Source: Terribacillus sp. DMT04 (GTDB lineage: Bacteria; Bacillota; Bacilli; Bacillales; Amphibacillaceae). Taken from it: DNA of 64,000 nt. Within the stretch, counting starts at the first letter, position 1. Every line of letters begins with the position of its first letter. The notes below the pieces were generated by a model that searched no databases, was not told where the DNA came from, and saw only the letters and a program-made list of their open reading frames with translations. The position numbers were made by a program, and so were the translations under genes. Location of the stretch: assembly GCF_019056395.1 (NCBI RefSeq), contig NZ_CP077639.1, positions 2,482,001 to 2,546,000 on the forward strand. The letters are read 5' to 3'. Positions 18,176 to 27,636 of the stretch are shown here, piece after piece.

Positions 18176-18529
18176 TTATATCTTCTCGTCAACGAGTAGT
18201 CCCATGAATTCTGCCATTTTTGCATAAGCATCTAATAATTGCTTTGGCGGGATTTCTTTTATAACTTCCTGGGTTTCGGAATCTATCACGGCCACATAAT
18301 ATTCTTTTAGCTTTTCATGCATTTCGAACTTTAAATTGGTGTGGGTCGGTTCCAGAAACGTATTCATTGTATCGATTTTCTTTTCTATTTCCGTTTTGTC
18401 GTAATCACTATACGGGTTGCTTGCTTCTTTTACAGTGTCCTGTTTATGTACGTTTTCTGCTGCTGTGGGATGATCGGTTCCCGACGGTTGTAAAACATGT
18501 TGTGAAGCAGAAGGTAATTTCTCTATCAT
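18176..18529 (-). CDS. flaG: FlaG family flagellar protein
   Basis: Small accessory protein that affects filament length or assembly in other bacteria. 117 aa. The N-terminal third is polar and low in structure; the conserved FlaG core follows (LKFEMHEKLKEYYVAVID, then EVIKEIPPKQLLD). First gene of the fliD operon, with SD aaggag before the ATG and a SigD-type promoter about 40 bp upstream. Corresponds in position to B. subtilis yvyC. Confidence 0.93.
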   Translation of the reverse strand: MIEKLPSASQHVLQPSGTDHPTAAENVHKQDTVKEASNPYSDYDKTEIEKKIDTMNTFLEPTHTNLKFEMHEKLKEYYVAVIDSETQEVIKEIPPKQLLDAYAKMAEFMGLLVDEKI

Positions 18530-18563
18530 TACAAGCCAGCTCCTTGCACATGCATTTCTTTTT

Positions 18564-18590
18564 ATATCGGCAAATTGAAGAAGAAGTGTA
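18564..18590 (-). promoter_or_regulatory. Probable SigD promoter of flaG-fliD-fliS-fliT
   Basis: On the minus strand TACA-N15-GCCGATAT has a perfect SigD -10 and a one-mismatch -35 (consensus TAAA-N15-GCCGATAT), about 35 bp before the flaG start. Confidence 0.75.
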
Positions 18591-18611
18591 GATAGGAAAG
18601 CAAAAAATCGA

Positions 18612-18644
18612 ATAAAAAAACAGGCACAGCAATCTGTACCTGTT
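18612..18644 (-). terminator. Terminator of the acetoin reductase-like gene
   Basis: On the minus strand aacaggtacag/ctgtgcctgtt with a 4-nt loop is followed by a T run. It keeps this transcript out of the flagellar operon. Confidence 0.85.
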
Positions 18645-18652
18645 TATAACCA

Positions 18653-19426
18653 TTAATTAAATACAATACCACCATCGATAAGGACAGACTGACCTGTCAT
18701 ATAGCCAGCGTCATCAGAAGCTAGATAAGAAACGAACTTCGCAACATCTTCAGGTTCCTCGCTGCGGCCAAGTGCAATGTCACCCGTGAATTTCTCGAAT
18801 GCTTGTCCTTTTTCCAGTCCCATGTAATCGACCATCTTATCATCAATTCGTTCCCACATGCTTGTGCCTACAACACCTGGGCAATAGGCGTTCACGGTAA
18901 TCTTATCTTGTGCTAACTCTTGCGAGGCTACTTGGGTTAACCCGCGGATGGCGAATTTTGTCGCCGAATACGCGCCTAGCAGACTGAAACCTTTATGCCC
19001 AGCTATGGAGCAAGCATTGATAATCTTCCCGCCGCCTTGTTTTTTCATCTGTTCTGCTGCTGCCTGTATACCGAATACCGTACCGTTTACGTTAATAGCG
19101 AAAATTTTATTCAAGTCCTCTTCGGTTACTTCAAGAAGTGGTGCTACTTGGTCAGTACCAGCATTATTGACGAATACATCAACCGATCCGTAAGCCTCTG
19201 TTGCTTGCTCAACAAGCTGAAACATCTCATCACGCCTGCTGACGTTCGCCGGAATACTTGTTGCTTCAATGCCTTTATCCTTTAATTCTTGTGCTGTTTC
19301 AGATGCTTTGTCTTCTTGTAAATCACTGATGACAATGTTGTACCCATCATTGCCAAGACGCATTGCGATCGCTTTACCGATACCTTGTGCTGAACCTGTA
19401 ATTACTGCTGTTTTTGCCACTTTCAT
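18653..19426 (-). CDS. Short-chain dehydrogenase, acetoin(diacetyl) reductase-like
   Basis: NAD(P)-dependent oxidoreductase of the SDR family, 257 aa. Cofactor motif TGSAQGIG (G11, G15, G17), NNAG at 87-90, catalytic S140, Y153 and K157. The ends of the sequence and the [12 protein letters not shown] region resemble meso-2,3-butanediol dehydrogenase/diacetyl reductase (BudC/ButA), so interconversion of diacetyl, acetoin and butanediol is the best guess; substrate is not proven by sequence. SD aaggag lies three bases before the ATG. The gene lies inside the flagellar region, together with the RsbR paralogue, where B. subtilis has neither. Confidence 0.8.
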   Translation of the reverse strand: MKVAKTAVITGSAQGIGKAIAMRLGNDGYNIVISDLQEDKASETAQELKDKGIEATSIPANVSRRDEMFQLVEQATEAYGSVDVFVNNAGTDQVAPLLEVTEEDLNKIFAINVNGTVFGIQAAAEQMKKQGGGKIINACSIAGHKGFSLLGAYSATKFAIRGLTQVASQELAQDKITVNAYCPGVVGTSMWERIDDKMVDYMGLEKGQAFEKFTGDIALGRSEEPEDVAKFVSYLASDDAGYMTGQSVLIDGGIVFN

Positions 19427-19504
19427 CAGCTCCTTTTCAAGTAGTCACTCATTTTTTTCCACTAGGAGCAAAGGATGAAACGAAAAACTGAAAGCAGTTG
19501 CAAG

Positions 19505-20350
19505 TTAATTAATTGAAATCTGGCTGCTTGTTCGGATTGCTTGCGTTAATGTTGCTGTTGTTTTGGCATTAAAAGTTACACCTAGCTGTACTGCTGTTTG
19601 GGCAATTTCCGGGCGCATACCGGAGATGACTGTTTCGACACCAATCAGTTTTAGTGCATCAACTAAATAAAAAATCTGCTGTGCAACCATTGTATCAATA
19701 ATAATAACGCCAGAAAGATCGATAAATAATAAATCCACATCCATCTCGGTACATTCACGAAGTGAGTTTTCTAAAATAAGCTTTGCACGGTTTGTATCAA
19801 TATCCCCAACTAATGGCAATAAAGCTGTCGTATCATTCAATAAGATAATTGGCGAGCTAAGTTCATTAATCATTTCCTGCTGCGCCTTTAGCTTTTGATT
19901 GGAGTAATAATGCGTTTCCTCGGTAAATTTCAGAATCACCTCGTCAAATGCTTTAATAATAACACGATTCCACAGCTCAAACGTATCCTGTGTGGTTGTT
20001 TCTTTATGTAGGTCATAAAACTCCCGAATTAAATCCAAATGCTGCCCGCGTGTCACCATAAACTCACGGATAATCTCATGAATAGGCGTATTCAAATGAT
20101 TTTCATCCCGCGCAGTGTCCATAATCCACGCTTGGAAATTCTTTTCAAACGTCCCTTTGTCTTCAATAAAGATGCGGAAAAAATGAAGATGAAATTCGTA
20201 GTTTTGTTGTTTGAGGTGCTTAATGGTCTCCATATCTGTAGCAGCATAGACACCAGAGCTGCTTGACTTATCCAACTGTTCATACCATTTCTCATTAAGC
20301 TCTTTCGCTTTTTGCTCTAAAAACACATATAAGTCTTTATTCCTATGCAT
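19505..20350 (-). CDS. RsbR paralogue, stressosome STAS protein
   Basis: Subunit of the cytoplasmic stressosome that senses environmental stress and, through RsbS/RsbT, releases SigB. 281 aa. The N-terminal half (about 1-150) is a helical non-haem-globin-like sensor domain and the C-terminal half a STAS domain. The two phosphorylatable threonines of RsbR are conserved with the RsbRA spacing of 34: T186 (GDIDTNRAK) and T220 (VIIIDTMVA). The ATG at 20350 is chosen because AGGAGG lies nine bases before it. A near-consensus SigB promoter lies upstream, so the gene is probably under feedback control by the pathway it feeds. Confidence 0.9.
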   Translation of the reverse strand: MHRNKDLYVFLEQKAKELNEKWYEQLDKSSSSGVYAATDMETIKHLKQQNYEFHLHFFRIFIEDKGTFEKNFQAWIMDTARDENHLNTPIHEIIREFMVTRGQHLDLIREFYDLHKETTTQDTFELWNRVIIKAFDEVILKFTEETHYYSNQKLKAQQEMINELSSPIILLNDTTALLPLVGDIDTNRAKLILENSLRECTEMDVDLLFIDLSGVIIIDTMVAQQIFYLVDALKLIGVETVISGMRPEIAQTAVQLGVTFNAKTTATLTQAIRTSSQISIN

Positions 20351-20486
20351 AGTTCTGTTCCTCCTGGCATTCATTTAGCAACTAACACTTCATTAAATAT
20401 AAATAAATTCAGTAAGTTTGTAAATTTATAACTAGTTTTTGGAAAAAGTCTATTTCTCACGCACTAGGCATAATAGACTTCTGTCT

Positions 20487-20511
20487 ATACCCGTTATCGC
20501 TATGGCTAAAC
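20487..20511 (-). promoter_or_regulatory. Probable SigB promoter of the RsbR paralogue
   Basis: On the minus strand GTTTAG-N13-GGGTAT differs from the SigB consensus at one base. It lies about 140 bp before the start codon. The rest of 20351-20860 is AT-rich and shows no ORF or other clear signal apart from the leg operon terminator. Confidence 0.75.
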
Positions 20512-20770
20512 CTCTTTTTTATCGAATTTAAAAATTGATTCACCTTACATAACAACAGTTCTACTCTGGATTTAATGTGGGCTTGTGCTGAATTCAACGA
20601 TCTTGCAGTTGACTGGCTATCTTGTTAATCAAGTAAGTATACCTGCCTATACCAAAAAGCATTTTCAGTGATTGATGCTAATGCATTTTAAAACGCTTTC
20701 CTTATAATAAGTCACCCAGATAAGCTAGCAATAGTCTAAAGATTTAACACTAACGGAAAAATATTAGTAT

Positions 20771-20818
20771 ATATACAAAAAGGAATATGAACACATAAAA
20801 AATAAGTTCATACTCCTT
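20771..20818 (-). terminator. Terminator of the legionaminic acid operon
   Basis: On the minus strand a 13-bp stem (aaggagtatgaac/gttcatattcctt, one mismatch) with a 13-nt loop is followed by TTTGTATAT. Confidence 0.75.
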
Positions 20819-20860
20819 ATAAGTTTTAACTGCACAAGCACTAGTTCAATACCTTTACTG

Positions 20861-21553
20861 TTATATAGTCAAATTTTTAAGCAAGTAATCACAGTAATAA
20901 AAATCATTTAAATCGTCTATATCAACTGACCTTTCTTTCGGCATCACATAAGCCACGGTATCATTTTGAATAAATGATTTATGTTCGATTAAGGACTTAC
21001 TTACAACAACATATACTGCTCCGTTCAATACATATGTTGTTTCAGCTTTTTGACGTTGGTACGGAAAATATTCATTGTTAAATAGATTAGTCAGTCTGCT
21101 ATCATTATTCATTTTGTATATCCATTGAAACGGTGTACTATTTTCAACAACTGAAATACACGATGTAGCATTATTGGTAATACATAATTTTATAGCATTA
21201 TCTATATCTTCTGACCGTCTTAGAGGAGACGTTGGCTGCAATAAAACAACGTACTCGTAGTCTTTGAAGTTTTCGAGTGCATGCAGAATTGGATCTATTC
21301 CAGGTGTATCATCTTGAGCCAAATTCGTCGGTCTTTTAAATGGAACTTCAGCCCCAAATTTTTTTGAGATATCCATGATTTCCTCATCGTCTGACGATAC
21401 TATCACCTTATCAAGAAAGGCAGATCTTCTAGCAGATTCAATTGTCCAGGTGATCAATGGCTTTCCATTGAGAAGTTTTATATTCTTTTTCTTTATTCCC
21501 TTTGATCCTCCTCTTGCAGGGATTATACCTAGAACTTTTTTTCCGTTAATCAA
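20861..21553 (-). CDS. legF: CMP-nonulosonate (legionaminic/neuraminic acid) synthetase
   Basis: Activates the nine-carbon sugar with CTP, giving CMP-legionaminate, the donor for glycosyl transfer. 230 aa. CTP-binding motif GIIPARGGSKGI (9-20), then the VVLLQPTSPLRR segment typical of acylneuraminate cytidylyltransferases. The start is TTG at 21553, overlapping the ptmE stop (TTGA); a weak G-rich ribosome site precedes it. Last gene of the operon. NeuA and LegF cannot be separated by motif; the LegB/LegC/PtmE context favours legionaminic acid. Confidence 0.88.
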   Translation of the reverse strand: MINGKKVLGIIPARGGSKGIKKKNIKLLNGKPLITWTIESARRSAFLDKVIVSSDDEEIMDISKKFGAEVPFKRPTNLAQDDTPGIDPILHALENFKDYEYVVLLQPTSPLRRSEDIDNAIKLCITNNATSCISVVENSTPFQWIYKMNNDSRLTNLFNNEYFPYQRQKAETTYVLNGAVYVVVSKSLIEHKSFIQNDTVAYVMPKERSVDIDDLNDFYYCDYLLKNLTI

Positions 21554-22599
21554 CCAAATACCCCCATATACTCTGAATTTGCTCTTTCAAAATCATTCAT
21601 TCTCCCAATGTCCATCCAGTACTCACGAATAGGAAAAACACTTGTTGGAAGCTGACGTTCCATTAACTCCTCAAATAAGGATGGCATATCAAGATACGCT
21701 CCATTAGGAATTAAATCTAAAACTTCGGGGTTTATTAAATAAATACCAGCGTTCACAAAATAGCTTTCTGTTGGTTTTTCTACTATTGATCGCAAAGCTG
21801 TACCTTCCGTTTTCACGACACCATAAGGTATGTTGTATTGAATTTCTCTAACGCACATAGTTGCTACAGAGTTATTTTCATTATGAAAATCTAACAGCTG
21901 CTGATAGTTTACCTTAGTTAGAATATCTCCGTTCATAACAAAGAAAGGTTCTGCAGGTCTCTTATTAACTAGAGACAGTGCTCCTGCTGTTCCCAATTTC
22001 TGATTCTCTTCAAGATAATCTATAGCAACGCCCCAGTTGGTTCCATCGCCGAAATGAGACTTGATTAGTTCCTTTTTATAATTTACAGAATAATAAAATT
22101 GCCGGAAACCATAATCGATAAAGCTCTCTAAAATAGTCTGCAGAATCGGTTTATTTCCTACAGTGAGCATTGGTTTTGGTATACTTTCAGTTAAAGGACG
22201 AAGGCGTGTTCCTAAACCACCAGCCATAATAACTACCTTATTGCTCAAAACTGATTGATTTGTATAAGCATCCGATACATATAGATCCGTTACTTGTTCA
22301 AATTTATTCAACACAGGTATGTAACGTACACTGTTTTCCTTGAATAGCTTTCTGATAGCTGACCTTCTATGTTCTTGGGTTATTGTGATCGGATTTCTAT
22401 TCATAATCTTGCTCGTTGATTCTTCCAAGGACAGTCCTTTTAAGATCCCTCTGCGTATATCCCCGTCTGTAATTGTCCCTAAAAGTTTTAACTTCTCATC
22501 CGTTACTATAGCAAATTGCGAAGAGTTTTGATCAATAATCTTCATTGTTTCAAAGATAGAGGTCGAAGCAGTTACTACCAATCTTCCCCAATTCTTCAT
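21550..22599 (-). CDS. ptmE: CBS-domain nucleotidyltransferase (PtmE-like)
   Basis: 349 aa. A pair of CBS domains (about 8-115) is fused to a sugar-nucleotide transferase domain with MAGGLGTRLRPLTES (125-139) and the PKPML element. In the Campylobacter legionaminic pathway PtmE makes the GDP-activated glucosamine used as starting substrate, which fits the neighbours here. ATGA overlaps on both sides show tight coupling with the acetyltransferase gene before it and legF after it. Confidence 0.85.
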   Translation of the reverse strand: MKNWGRLVVTASTSIFETMKIIDQNSSQFAIVTDEKLKLLGTITDGDIRRGILKGLSLEESTSKIMNRNPITITQEHRRSAIRKLFKENSVRYIPVLNKFEQVTDLYVSDAYTNQSVLSNKVVIMAGGLGTRLRPLTESIPKPMLTVGNKPILQTILESFIDYGFRQFYYSVNYKKELIKSHFGDGTNWGVAIDYLEENQKLGTAGALSLVNKRPAEPFFVMNGDILTKVNYQQLLDFHNENNSVATMCVREIQYNIPYGVVKTEGTALRSIVEKPTESYFVNAGIYLINPEVLDLIPNGAYLDMPSLFEELMERQLPTSVFPIREYWMDIGRMNDFERANSEYMGVFG

Positions 22600-23228
22600 C
22601 TACTCACTTCCTTAGCTGGTGTTCCAAACACTTTACTATGTGCTGAGATATCATTTAAAACTAATGACCCTGCACCAATCAGTACATTGTTTCCTACTTT
22701 TACATTTTGTACAATTGTTGATCCAGTGCCTATATGTGTTCCGTCACCCACTTGAACACTTCCAGAAATCACACTTCCAGGCGCAACGTGAATGTGTTTC
22801 CCTAACTCACAGTCATGGTCGACACTGGATAAAGTATTTACAATAGTATTATCGTCAACTTTCGCAAAAGGTTGAATAACTACTCCTGCCAATATTTGTA
22901 CTCCATTCCCTAAGACTGCAGAATCTGCAACAATTGCTCTTGGATGAATTAAAGTTAAGAATTCAAAGTTTTTTGTTCGAAAAAAATTATATACATCTTT
23001 TCGGACACTTGTATTTGAAACAGAACCGATAGCATTAACTAATTTTATATCGGTAGGAGAATAATTTAAAAGTTCTCTATCATCTCCTAAATATGGAATG
23101 TTATATATATTCCTCTCGTTGACTGGTGCAGTAAATCCTAAGATTTTCGTATTTTGCTGGAGAAGAATTTCCGTCAATACTCTTGAATGGCCGCCATTCC
23201 CAATAATTACAACAGCTCTCTTACTCAT
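22596..23228 (-). CDS. Sugar O/N-acetyltransferase, NeuD/LegH family
   Basis: 210 aa. The N-terminus has a Rossmann-like nucleotide fold (VVIIGNGGHSRVLTEIL) and the C-terminal half a left-handed beta-helix of hexapeptide repeats ending in VFGTPAKEVSR. The family contains PglD-type N-acetyltransferases and NeuD O-acetyltransferases. In this operon no other N-acetyltransferase is present, so it is the best candidate for the N-acetylation step between LegC and LegG (inference). Overlaps both neighbours by four bases. Confidence 0.85.
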   Translation of the reverse strand: MSKRAVVIIGNGGHSRVLTEILLQQNTKILGFTAPVNERNIYNIPYLGDDRELLNYSPTDIKLVNAIGSVSNTSVRKDVYNFFRTKNFEFLTLIHPRAIVADSAVLGNGVQILAGVVIQPFAKVDDNTIVNTLSSVDHDCELGKHIHVAPGSVISGSVQVGDGTHIGTGSTIVQNVKVGNNVLIGAGSLVLNDISAHSKVFGTPAKEVSR

Positions 23229-24298
23229 TGATGAATTACCTCATCCTCTTCGTAATTATCATTAGAGACATTACCTATATAGTCCCAATAATAATAGGGA
23301 GATACACCCGTTCCAGGACGTTTAACTGTAAGATTTTCAGTCGTAAAAATTTCGCCTTTCTTGATTTGCTTAGATGCCACTAAACTCTTTCTTACAATAT
23401 CCTTATTTTTAACTTCAACCTGAGTTGGTTTTTTCTCACCCTTACCTAATGCTTTTTCAATCAATCGGATAGACTGAATCATTTCCTTTAATTCATTCGG
23501 TTCTAACGATGCTTTATGGTCTGGTCCCGGCAATGTCTTATTTAAAGTGAAATGTTTTTCAATAATTTGAGCCCCTTTTGCAGCTGCTGCTACAGGAATT
23601 TCTATACCTTTTGAATGATCAGACAATCCTACATTTACATGGAACTCTTTCTTAATACTGTCCATTGCATTTAAATTGATATCTTCTGGTGGAGTAGGGT
23701 ACTCAGATGTACAGTGCAGAATGTGCACATTATCAGATAATAATAACTTTGCTTCAGCTGTATTGTAAAAGTGAGTAACATTCGAAAAGTTCACCTGCTC
23801 TTTTTGAGCATATCCATACGCTAAAAATGCCAACGCCTGATGAATTTCTTCCATACTTGCCATACCGGTTGATACAATCGTTTTGACATTGTATTTAGCG
23901 ATACGATGCAAATAAGGAGCATTTGTTATCTCTCCAGAAGGGATTTTAATCAACTTGACTTCCAAATCCTTAATTAAAAAATCTACACTATCGAAATCGA
24001 ATGGTGTAGATAAGAATAGTATTCTTTTTTCTTCGCAGTAATTCTTCAGTTGTCTAAAATTCTCATAACTCAATTCAAGTCTTTTTAACATATCGAATTG
24101 AGAAGAAGCAGCACCTATATTTTTCACTTGGTAATCAGCTTGTTTTGCCGTACGGGTAACTAATTTCTCAGTCTTGAAAGTCTGAAACTTAATCGCATCT
24201 GCCCCTGCATCAACTGCAGCATCAATTAACTTATATGCTAAGTCTAGTGAGCCATTATGATTAACACCAGCCTCAGCAATTATAAAGGTTTTTATCAT
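23225..24298 (-). CDS. legI: N,N'-diacetyllegionaminate synthase (NeuB family)
   Basis: Condenses a six-carbon 2,4-diacetamido sugar with phosphoenolpyruvate to form the nonulosonic acid. 357 aa. NeuB TIM-barrel from the N-terminal FIIAEAGVNHNGS, through DAIKFQTFKTEKLV and the HCTSEYPTPPEDINL motif to the SDHSKGIEIPVAA and EKHFTL segments. A C-terminal SAF/antifreeze-like domain follows (about 295-350). The start overlaps the legG end by 26 bp, with ggagag as ribosome site. Confidence 0.92.
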   Translation of the reverse strand: MIKTFIIAEAGVNHNGSLDLAYKLIDAAVDAGADAIKFQTFKTEKLVTRTAKQADYQVKNIGAASSQFDMLKRLELSYENFRQLKNYCEEKRILFLSTPFDFDSVDFLIKDLEVKLIKIPSGEITNAPYLHRIAKYNVKTIVSTGMASMEEIHQALAFLAYGYAQKEQVNFSNVTHFYNTAEAKLLLSDNVHILHCTSEYPTPPEDINLNAMDSIKKEFHVNVGLSDHSKGIEIPVAAAAKGAQIIEKHFTLNKTLPGPDHKASLEPNELKEMIQSIRLIEKALGKGEKKPTQVEVKNKDIVRKSLVASKQIKKGEIFTTENLTVKRPGTGVSPYYYWDYIGNVSNDNYEEDEVIHQ

Positions 24299-25454
24299 TT
24301 AATATCTCTCCGTCATAGAATTCTTTACCTGGCGAATTGATTTCCAGATTTCTTAAAACATCTACTATCTTTTTAGAAGTACTTCCATCTCCAAATATCT
24401 CATGTGATTTTTCAATTTCAAAATCATAGTTTAATGATTTATCTATTGCTCTGCGAATGCTTGCAGTATCAGCAAGACTATCAATCACACACACTGGCCT
24501 CGCTCTGCCTTTTTGTCTATTGCCAATATTAACTGCCGGGGTTTTTAAATAGGGGGCTTCAATTAGCGCGCTGGAAGAATTCCCGATAACAACACTTGCA
24601 TGTTTAAGTAAACTTAAATAACGCATCTGTCCTAAAGAAGAGAAAAGTTTTCGCTTTATTGGATCTCCACTTACAAATCCTGAAATTAGATTGTTAATTT
24701 TTCGACCATGATCGTCAGCATTTGCTTTTGTAAATATCATGGTTATATCTTTATAGTCATCCAAGGCATCCAGTAGCTCTTTTGTCCCCTCTATTGGATC
24801 CTGCGCTAATGTTGTAGGATGATGAGTGATTAAAAAAATTGGTCTGTCTAGAGAGACATTCAGTGATACTTCTAAATCCTTTTTGTTCATTAAATTCAGC
24901 TTCTTTATACTCTCTATTCCAGGTGCTCCTACGTTATAAACTCTATCCGGATATTCACCTAATTGGATAACTCTTCTTCTGTGTTCTTCTGTAGAAGTAA
25001 AATGCAAGTAACTCATTTTCGTAATAGCATGTCTAATAGAATCGTCATATGCTCCAAACGTCTTTTCTCCACCGTGAATATGTGCAATTGGAATTTTCAG
25101 AAGCAAGGCTGTTTGGGTCACTGATAACAATTCAAATCTATCACCTAAAATCACAATCAAATCAGGGTTTAGCCGAGCTAAGGCATCTGCAAATCCAATG
25201 GTACCCAATCCGACAGACTTCGCTATAGCAACCTCAGAATCAGACGATAATAACATTTCTATTTTCTCATTAATAGTATATCCATCTCCTTCAATTTGTC
25301 TGTATGTAGAACCAAATTCGGGTGATAGATGTGTTCCAGTAGCGATAATTTGCAACTCTAAATCCGTATCCTGCTGTATTTCTTTCATGAGCCAATATAA
25401 TAAACCATACTCTGCTCTGGTTCCTGTAACTATACAAATTTTTCTTTTTGACAT
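24273..25454 (-). CDS. legG: UDP/GDP-sugar 2-epimerase, hydrolysing (NeuC/LegG family)
   Basis: Removes the nucleotide and epimerises C2 to give the free sugar for LegI. 393 aa. It opens with KICIVTGTRAEYGLLYWLM, contains HIHGGEKTFGAYDDSIRHAI, VIGNSSSALIEAP and NIGNRQKGRARP, all diagnostic of this epimerase group. Of two adjacent ATG codons (25457 and 25454) the second has the better spacing from AGGAG. Its start region overlaps the legC stop. Confidence 0.9.
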   Translation of the reverse strand: MSKRKICIVTGTRAEYGLLYWLMKEIQQDTDLELQIIATGTHLSPEFGSTYRQIEGDGYTINEKIEMLLSSDSEVAIAKSVGLGTIGFADALARLNPDLIVILGDRFELLSVTQTALLLKIPIAHIHGGEKTFGAYDDSIRHAITKMSYLHFTSTEEHRRRVIQLGEYPDRVYNVGAPGIESIKKLNLMNKKDLEVSLNVSLDRPIFLITHHPTTLAQDPIEGTKELLDALDDYKDITMIFTKANADDHGRKINNLISGFVSGDPIKRKLFSSLGQMRYLSLLKHASVVIGNSSSALIEAPYLKTPAVNIGNRQKGRARPVCVIDSLADTASIRRAIDKSLNYDFEIEKSHEIFGDGSTSKKIVDVLRNLEINSPGKEFYDGEILNDKNLYNC

Positions 25455-25456
25455 CA

Positions 25457-26617
25457 TTACTCTCCTAAGTAAGGGCTGCTCGCAATATTGATAATCTGTT
25501 TGGATAACTTATTAGTGACAGTCAAATCAGAATGTGGACAATGTTTAAAAGGCTCAAGCTCATGTAATGGTGTCCAAACAGGCCTCGCCATTATTCCACT
25601 TTGATTCAATACCCCTAGTACATCCTCATGTATATACGTTTTAGGATCTATGATTAATGTCTGCAGCCAATAATTGCTTGTTGCAAATGAAGGTTCCTTA
25701 TACAATTGTATACCTTCATAACCTTTGAGAATCTGTTCATATCTGTAGAAGATTCTTCGTTTATTTTTGATAAAGCCATCTAATTGTTCAAGCTGCGCGA
25801 CACCCAATGCAGCATTTAAATTAGGCATTCTGTAATTGTAACCTACTTCATCATGTACATATTTCCACCGGTGAGGAACTTTTGCAGTAGTGGTCAAATG
25901 CTTTGCTCTATCAGCTAGGTTGTCATCATTTGTAAGGATGGCACCGCCACCACCTGTGGTGATTATCTTGTTACCATTAAAACTCATTGCAGATATCTTG
26001 CCAAAGTTACCTGTATGCTTTCCTTTATAAAAGGATCCTAACGATTCAGCTGCATCTTCCACTACTACAATATTGTAACGGTCACAAAGCTCAATTAATG
26101 GATCCATATCTACAGGATGTCCAAAAGTGTGCATCGGAACAATTGCTTTAATTATTTTCCCGGTATATTTATTCATACATAGATTGTTTCTGACAGTAGT
26201 CATTTCTTGGAGATAAGACGCTAGTTTCTGTACATCAACACCCAATGTTTCATTTGAAATATCTATAAAGTGCGGAATTGCCCCACAATAGGATATAGCA
26301 TTTGCAGTTGCGATGAACGTCAAGGATGGAGTGAGCACCTCATCTTCTATTTGCACTCCTGCAACTTCTAATGCCACATGTAAAGCAGCTGTACCATTCA
26401 CAACAGCAACAGCTCTTTTTACTCCAGTGTATTCTGCTAATGACTTTTCAAATTCGCTAACATACTTCCCTACGGATGAGACCCATCCTGTTTCAATACA
26501 GTCATTGACATAAACTTTTTCATTACCACTAAATGTCGGTTCATGTAAAGGTAGAAAATCTTTCACAGGATAGAGTTCCTTTATTTTCTTTGAGATATCA
26601 ATCCAAACATTATTCAT
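25457..26617 (-). CDS. legC: PLP aminotransferase, LegC family
   Basis: Transfers an amino group to C4 of the 4-keto-6-deoxy sugar made by LegB. 386 aa, fold type I. The catalytic lysine is K217 in FNGNKIITTGGGG, with the PLP-contacting EDAAES motif at 187-192 and VNGTAAL near residue 73. The N-terminal sequence before FLPLHEPTFSGNEK is typical of LegC-type enzymes. ATGA overlap with legB. Confidence 0.92.
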   Translation of the reverse strand: MNNVWIDISKKIKELYPVKDFLPLHEPTFSGNEKVYVNDCIETGWVSSVGKYVSEFEKSLAEYTGVKRAVAVVNGTAALHVALEVAGVQIEDEVLTPSLTFIATANAISYCGAIPHFIDISNETLGVDVQKLASYLQEMTTVRNNLCMNKYTGKIIKAIVPMHTFGHPVDMDPLIELCDRYNIVVVEDAAESLGSFYKGKHTGNFGKISAMSFNGNKIITTGGGGAILTNDDNLADRAKHLTTTAKVPHRWKYVHDEVGYNYRMPNLNAALGVAQLEQLDGFIKNKRRIFYRYEQILKGYEGIQLYKEPSFATSNYWLQTLIIDPKTYIHEDVLGVLNQSGIMARPVWTPLHELEPFKHCPHSDLTVTNKLSKQIINIASSPYLGE

Positions 26618-27624
26618 ATATTATACACATCTGCCTTATAACGATTTAGATTATGTTTATTACTAAACCATTCTACCGTTTCTTTCAGCCCCCGTTTCAA
26701 GCCTTCTTTTCCGCTAAATTGCGGTTCCCACCCTAATAGTTCTTTTGCTTTCCTATTCTCTGCCCACAAACGCTCTACTTCACTTTTTTCCGGTCGTAAA
26801 CGTACATCCTCTGTTTCGATTTCTACGTTAACTCCCATCACTTCCGCAATCAATTTAGCTGTTTCTCCTATGGAAACCTCAAAATTACTGCCGATATTTA
26901 TTACCTCACCTAGCGCATAAGTACCGTTCATGATTGAAATAAAACCAGCCACTGTATCTTTTACATAATTAAAGTCACGAGTAGGATGCAAGGAACCTAA
27001 CTTAATACTTCTTTTACCTGCAGCAAGTTGGGTAATAATCGTTGGAATAACAGCACGAGCAGACTGCCTAGGACCATACGTATTAAAAGGGCGAATGATA
27101 GACACCGGCGTCTCAAAGGAACGATAAAACGATAATGCCATTTGGTCTGCACCTATTTTGGAAGCAGAGTAGGGTGATTGTCCTGCCAAGGGATGGTTTT
27201 CGTCTATTGGTACATATTGAGCCGTTCCATAAACTTCACTAGTTGAAGTATGGACAACTTTTTTGATTCCCAACTCTCTTGCTGCCTGCAATACATTTAG
27301 CGTTCCTTTAATATTCGTGTCGATATAAGTGTCAGGTGAATGATATGAATAAGGTATAGCAATTAATGAAGCCAGATGTAAAACAACATCGCATCCCTTC
27401 ATTGCCTCCTTTACGCCATAAGGGTCACGAATATCACCAGCAAAAACTTCAAGCTCATTCTTTATCTCTTCTGGAGATGAATCGAGCCATCCCCAGGAAT
27501 TAAAGGAATTATAGTAGACAAAAGCCTTTACTTTATATCCTTGGCGGATAAGTTCTTCCACTAAATGTGAACCGATAAAACCATCTGCACCCGTAACTAA
27601 AATTTTACTCTTTTTATGACTCAT
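26614..27624 (-). CDS. legB: NAD-dependent sugar-nucleotide 4,6-dehydratase, LegB family
   Basis: First committed enzyme of legionaminate synthesis: makes the 4-keto-6-deoxy nucleotide sugar. 336 aa extended SDR. NAD motif TGADGFIGSH (G12, G15, G18), catalytic Y152 and K156 in SPYSASK, and the NTYGPRQSARAVIP segment. It begins 12 bp after the Maf gene in the same transcript. Confidence 0.92.
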   Translation of the reverse strand: MSHKKSKILVTGADGFIGSHLVEELIRQGYKVKAFVYYNSFNSWGWLDSSPEEIKNELEVFAGDIRDPYGVKEAMKGCDVVLHLASLIAIPYSYHSPDTYIDTNIKGTLNVLQAARELGIKKVVHTSTSEVYGTAQYVPIDENHPLAGQSPYSASKIGADQMALSFYRSFETPVSIIRPFNTYGPRQSARAVIPTIITQLAAGKRSIKLGSLHPTRDFNYVKDTVAGFISIMNGTYALGEVINIGSNFEVSIGETAKLIAEVMGVNVEIETEDVRLRPEKSEVERLWAENRKAKELLGWEPQFSGKEGLKRGLKETVEWFSNKHNLNRYKADVYNI

Positions 27625-27636
27625 GCTCCTACACCT

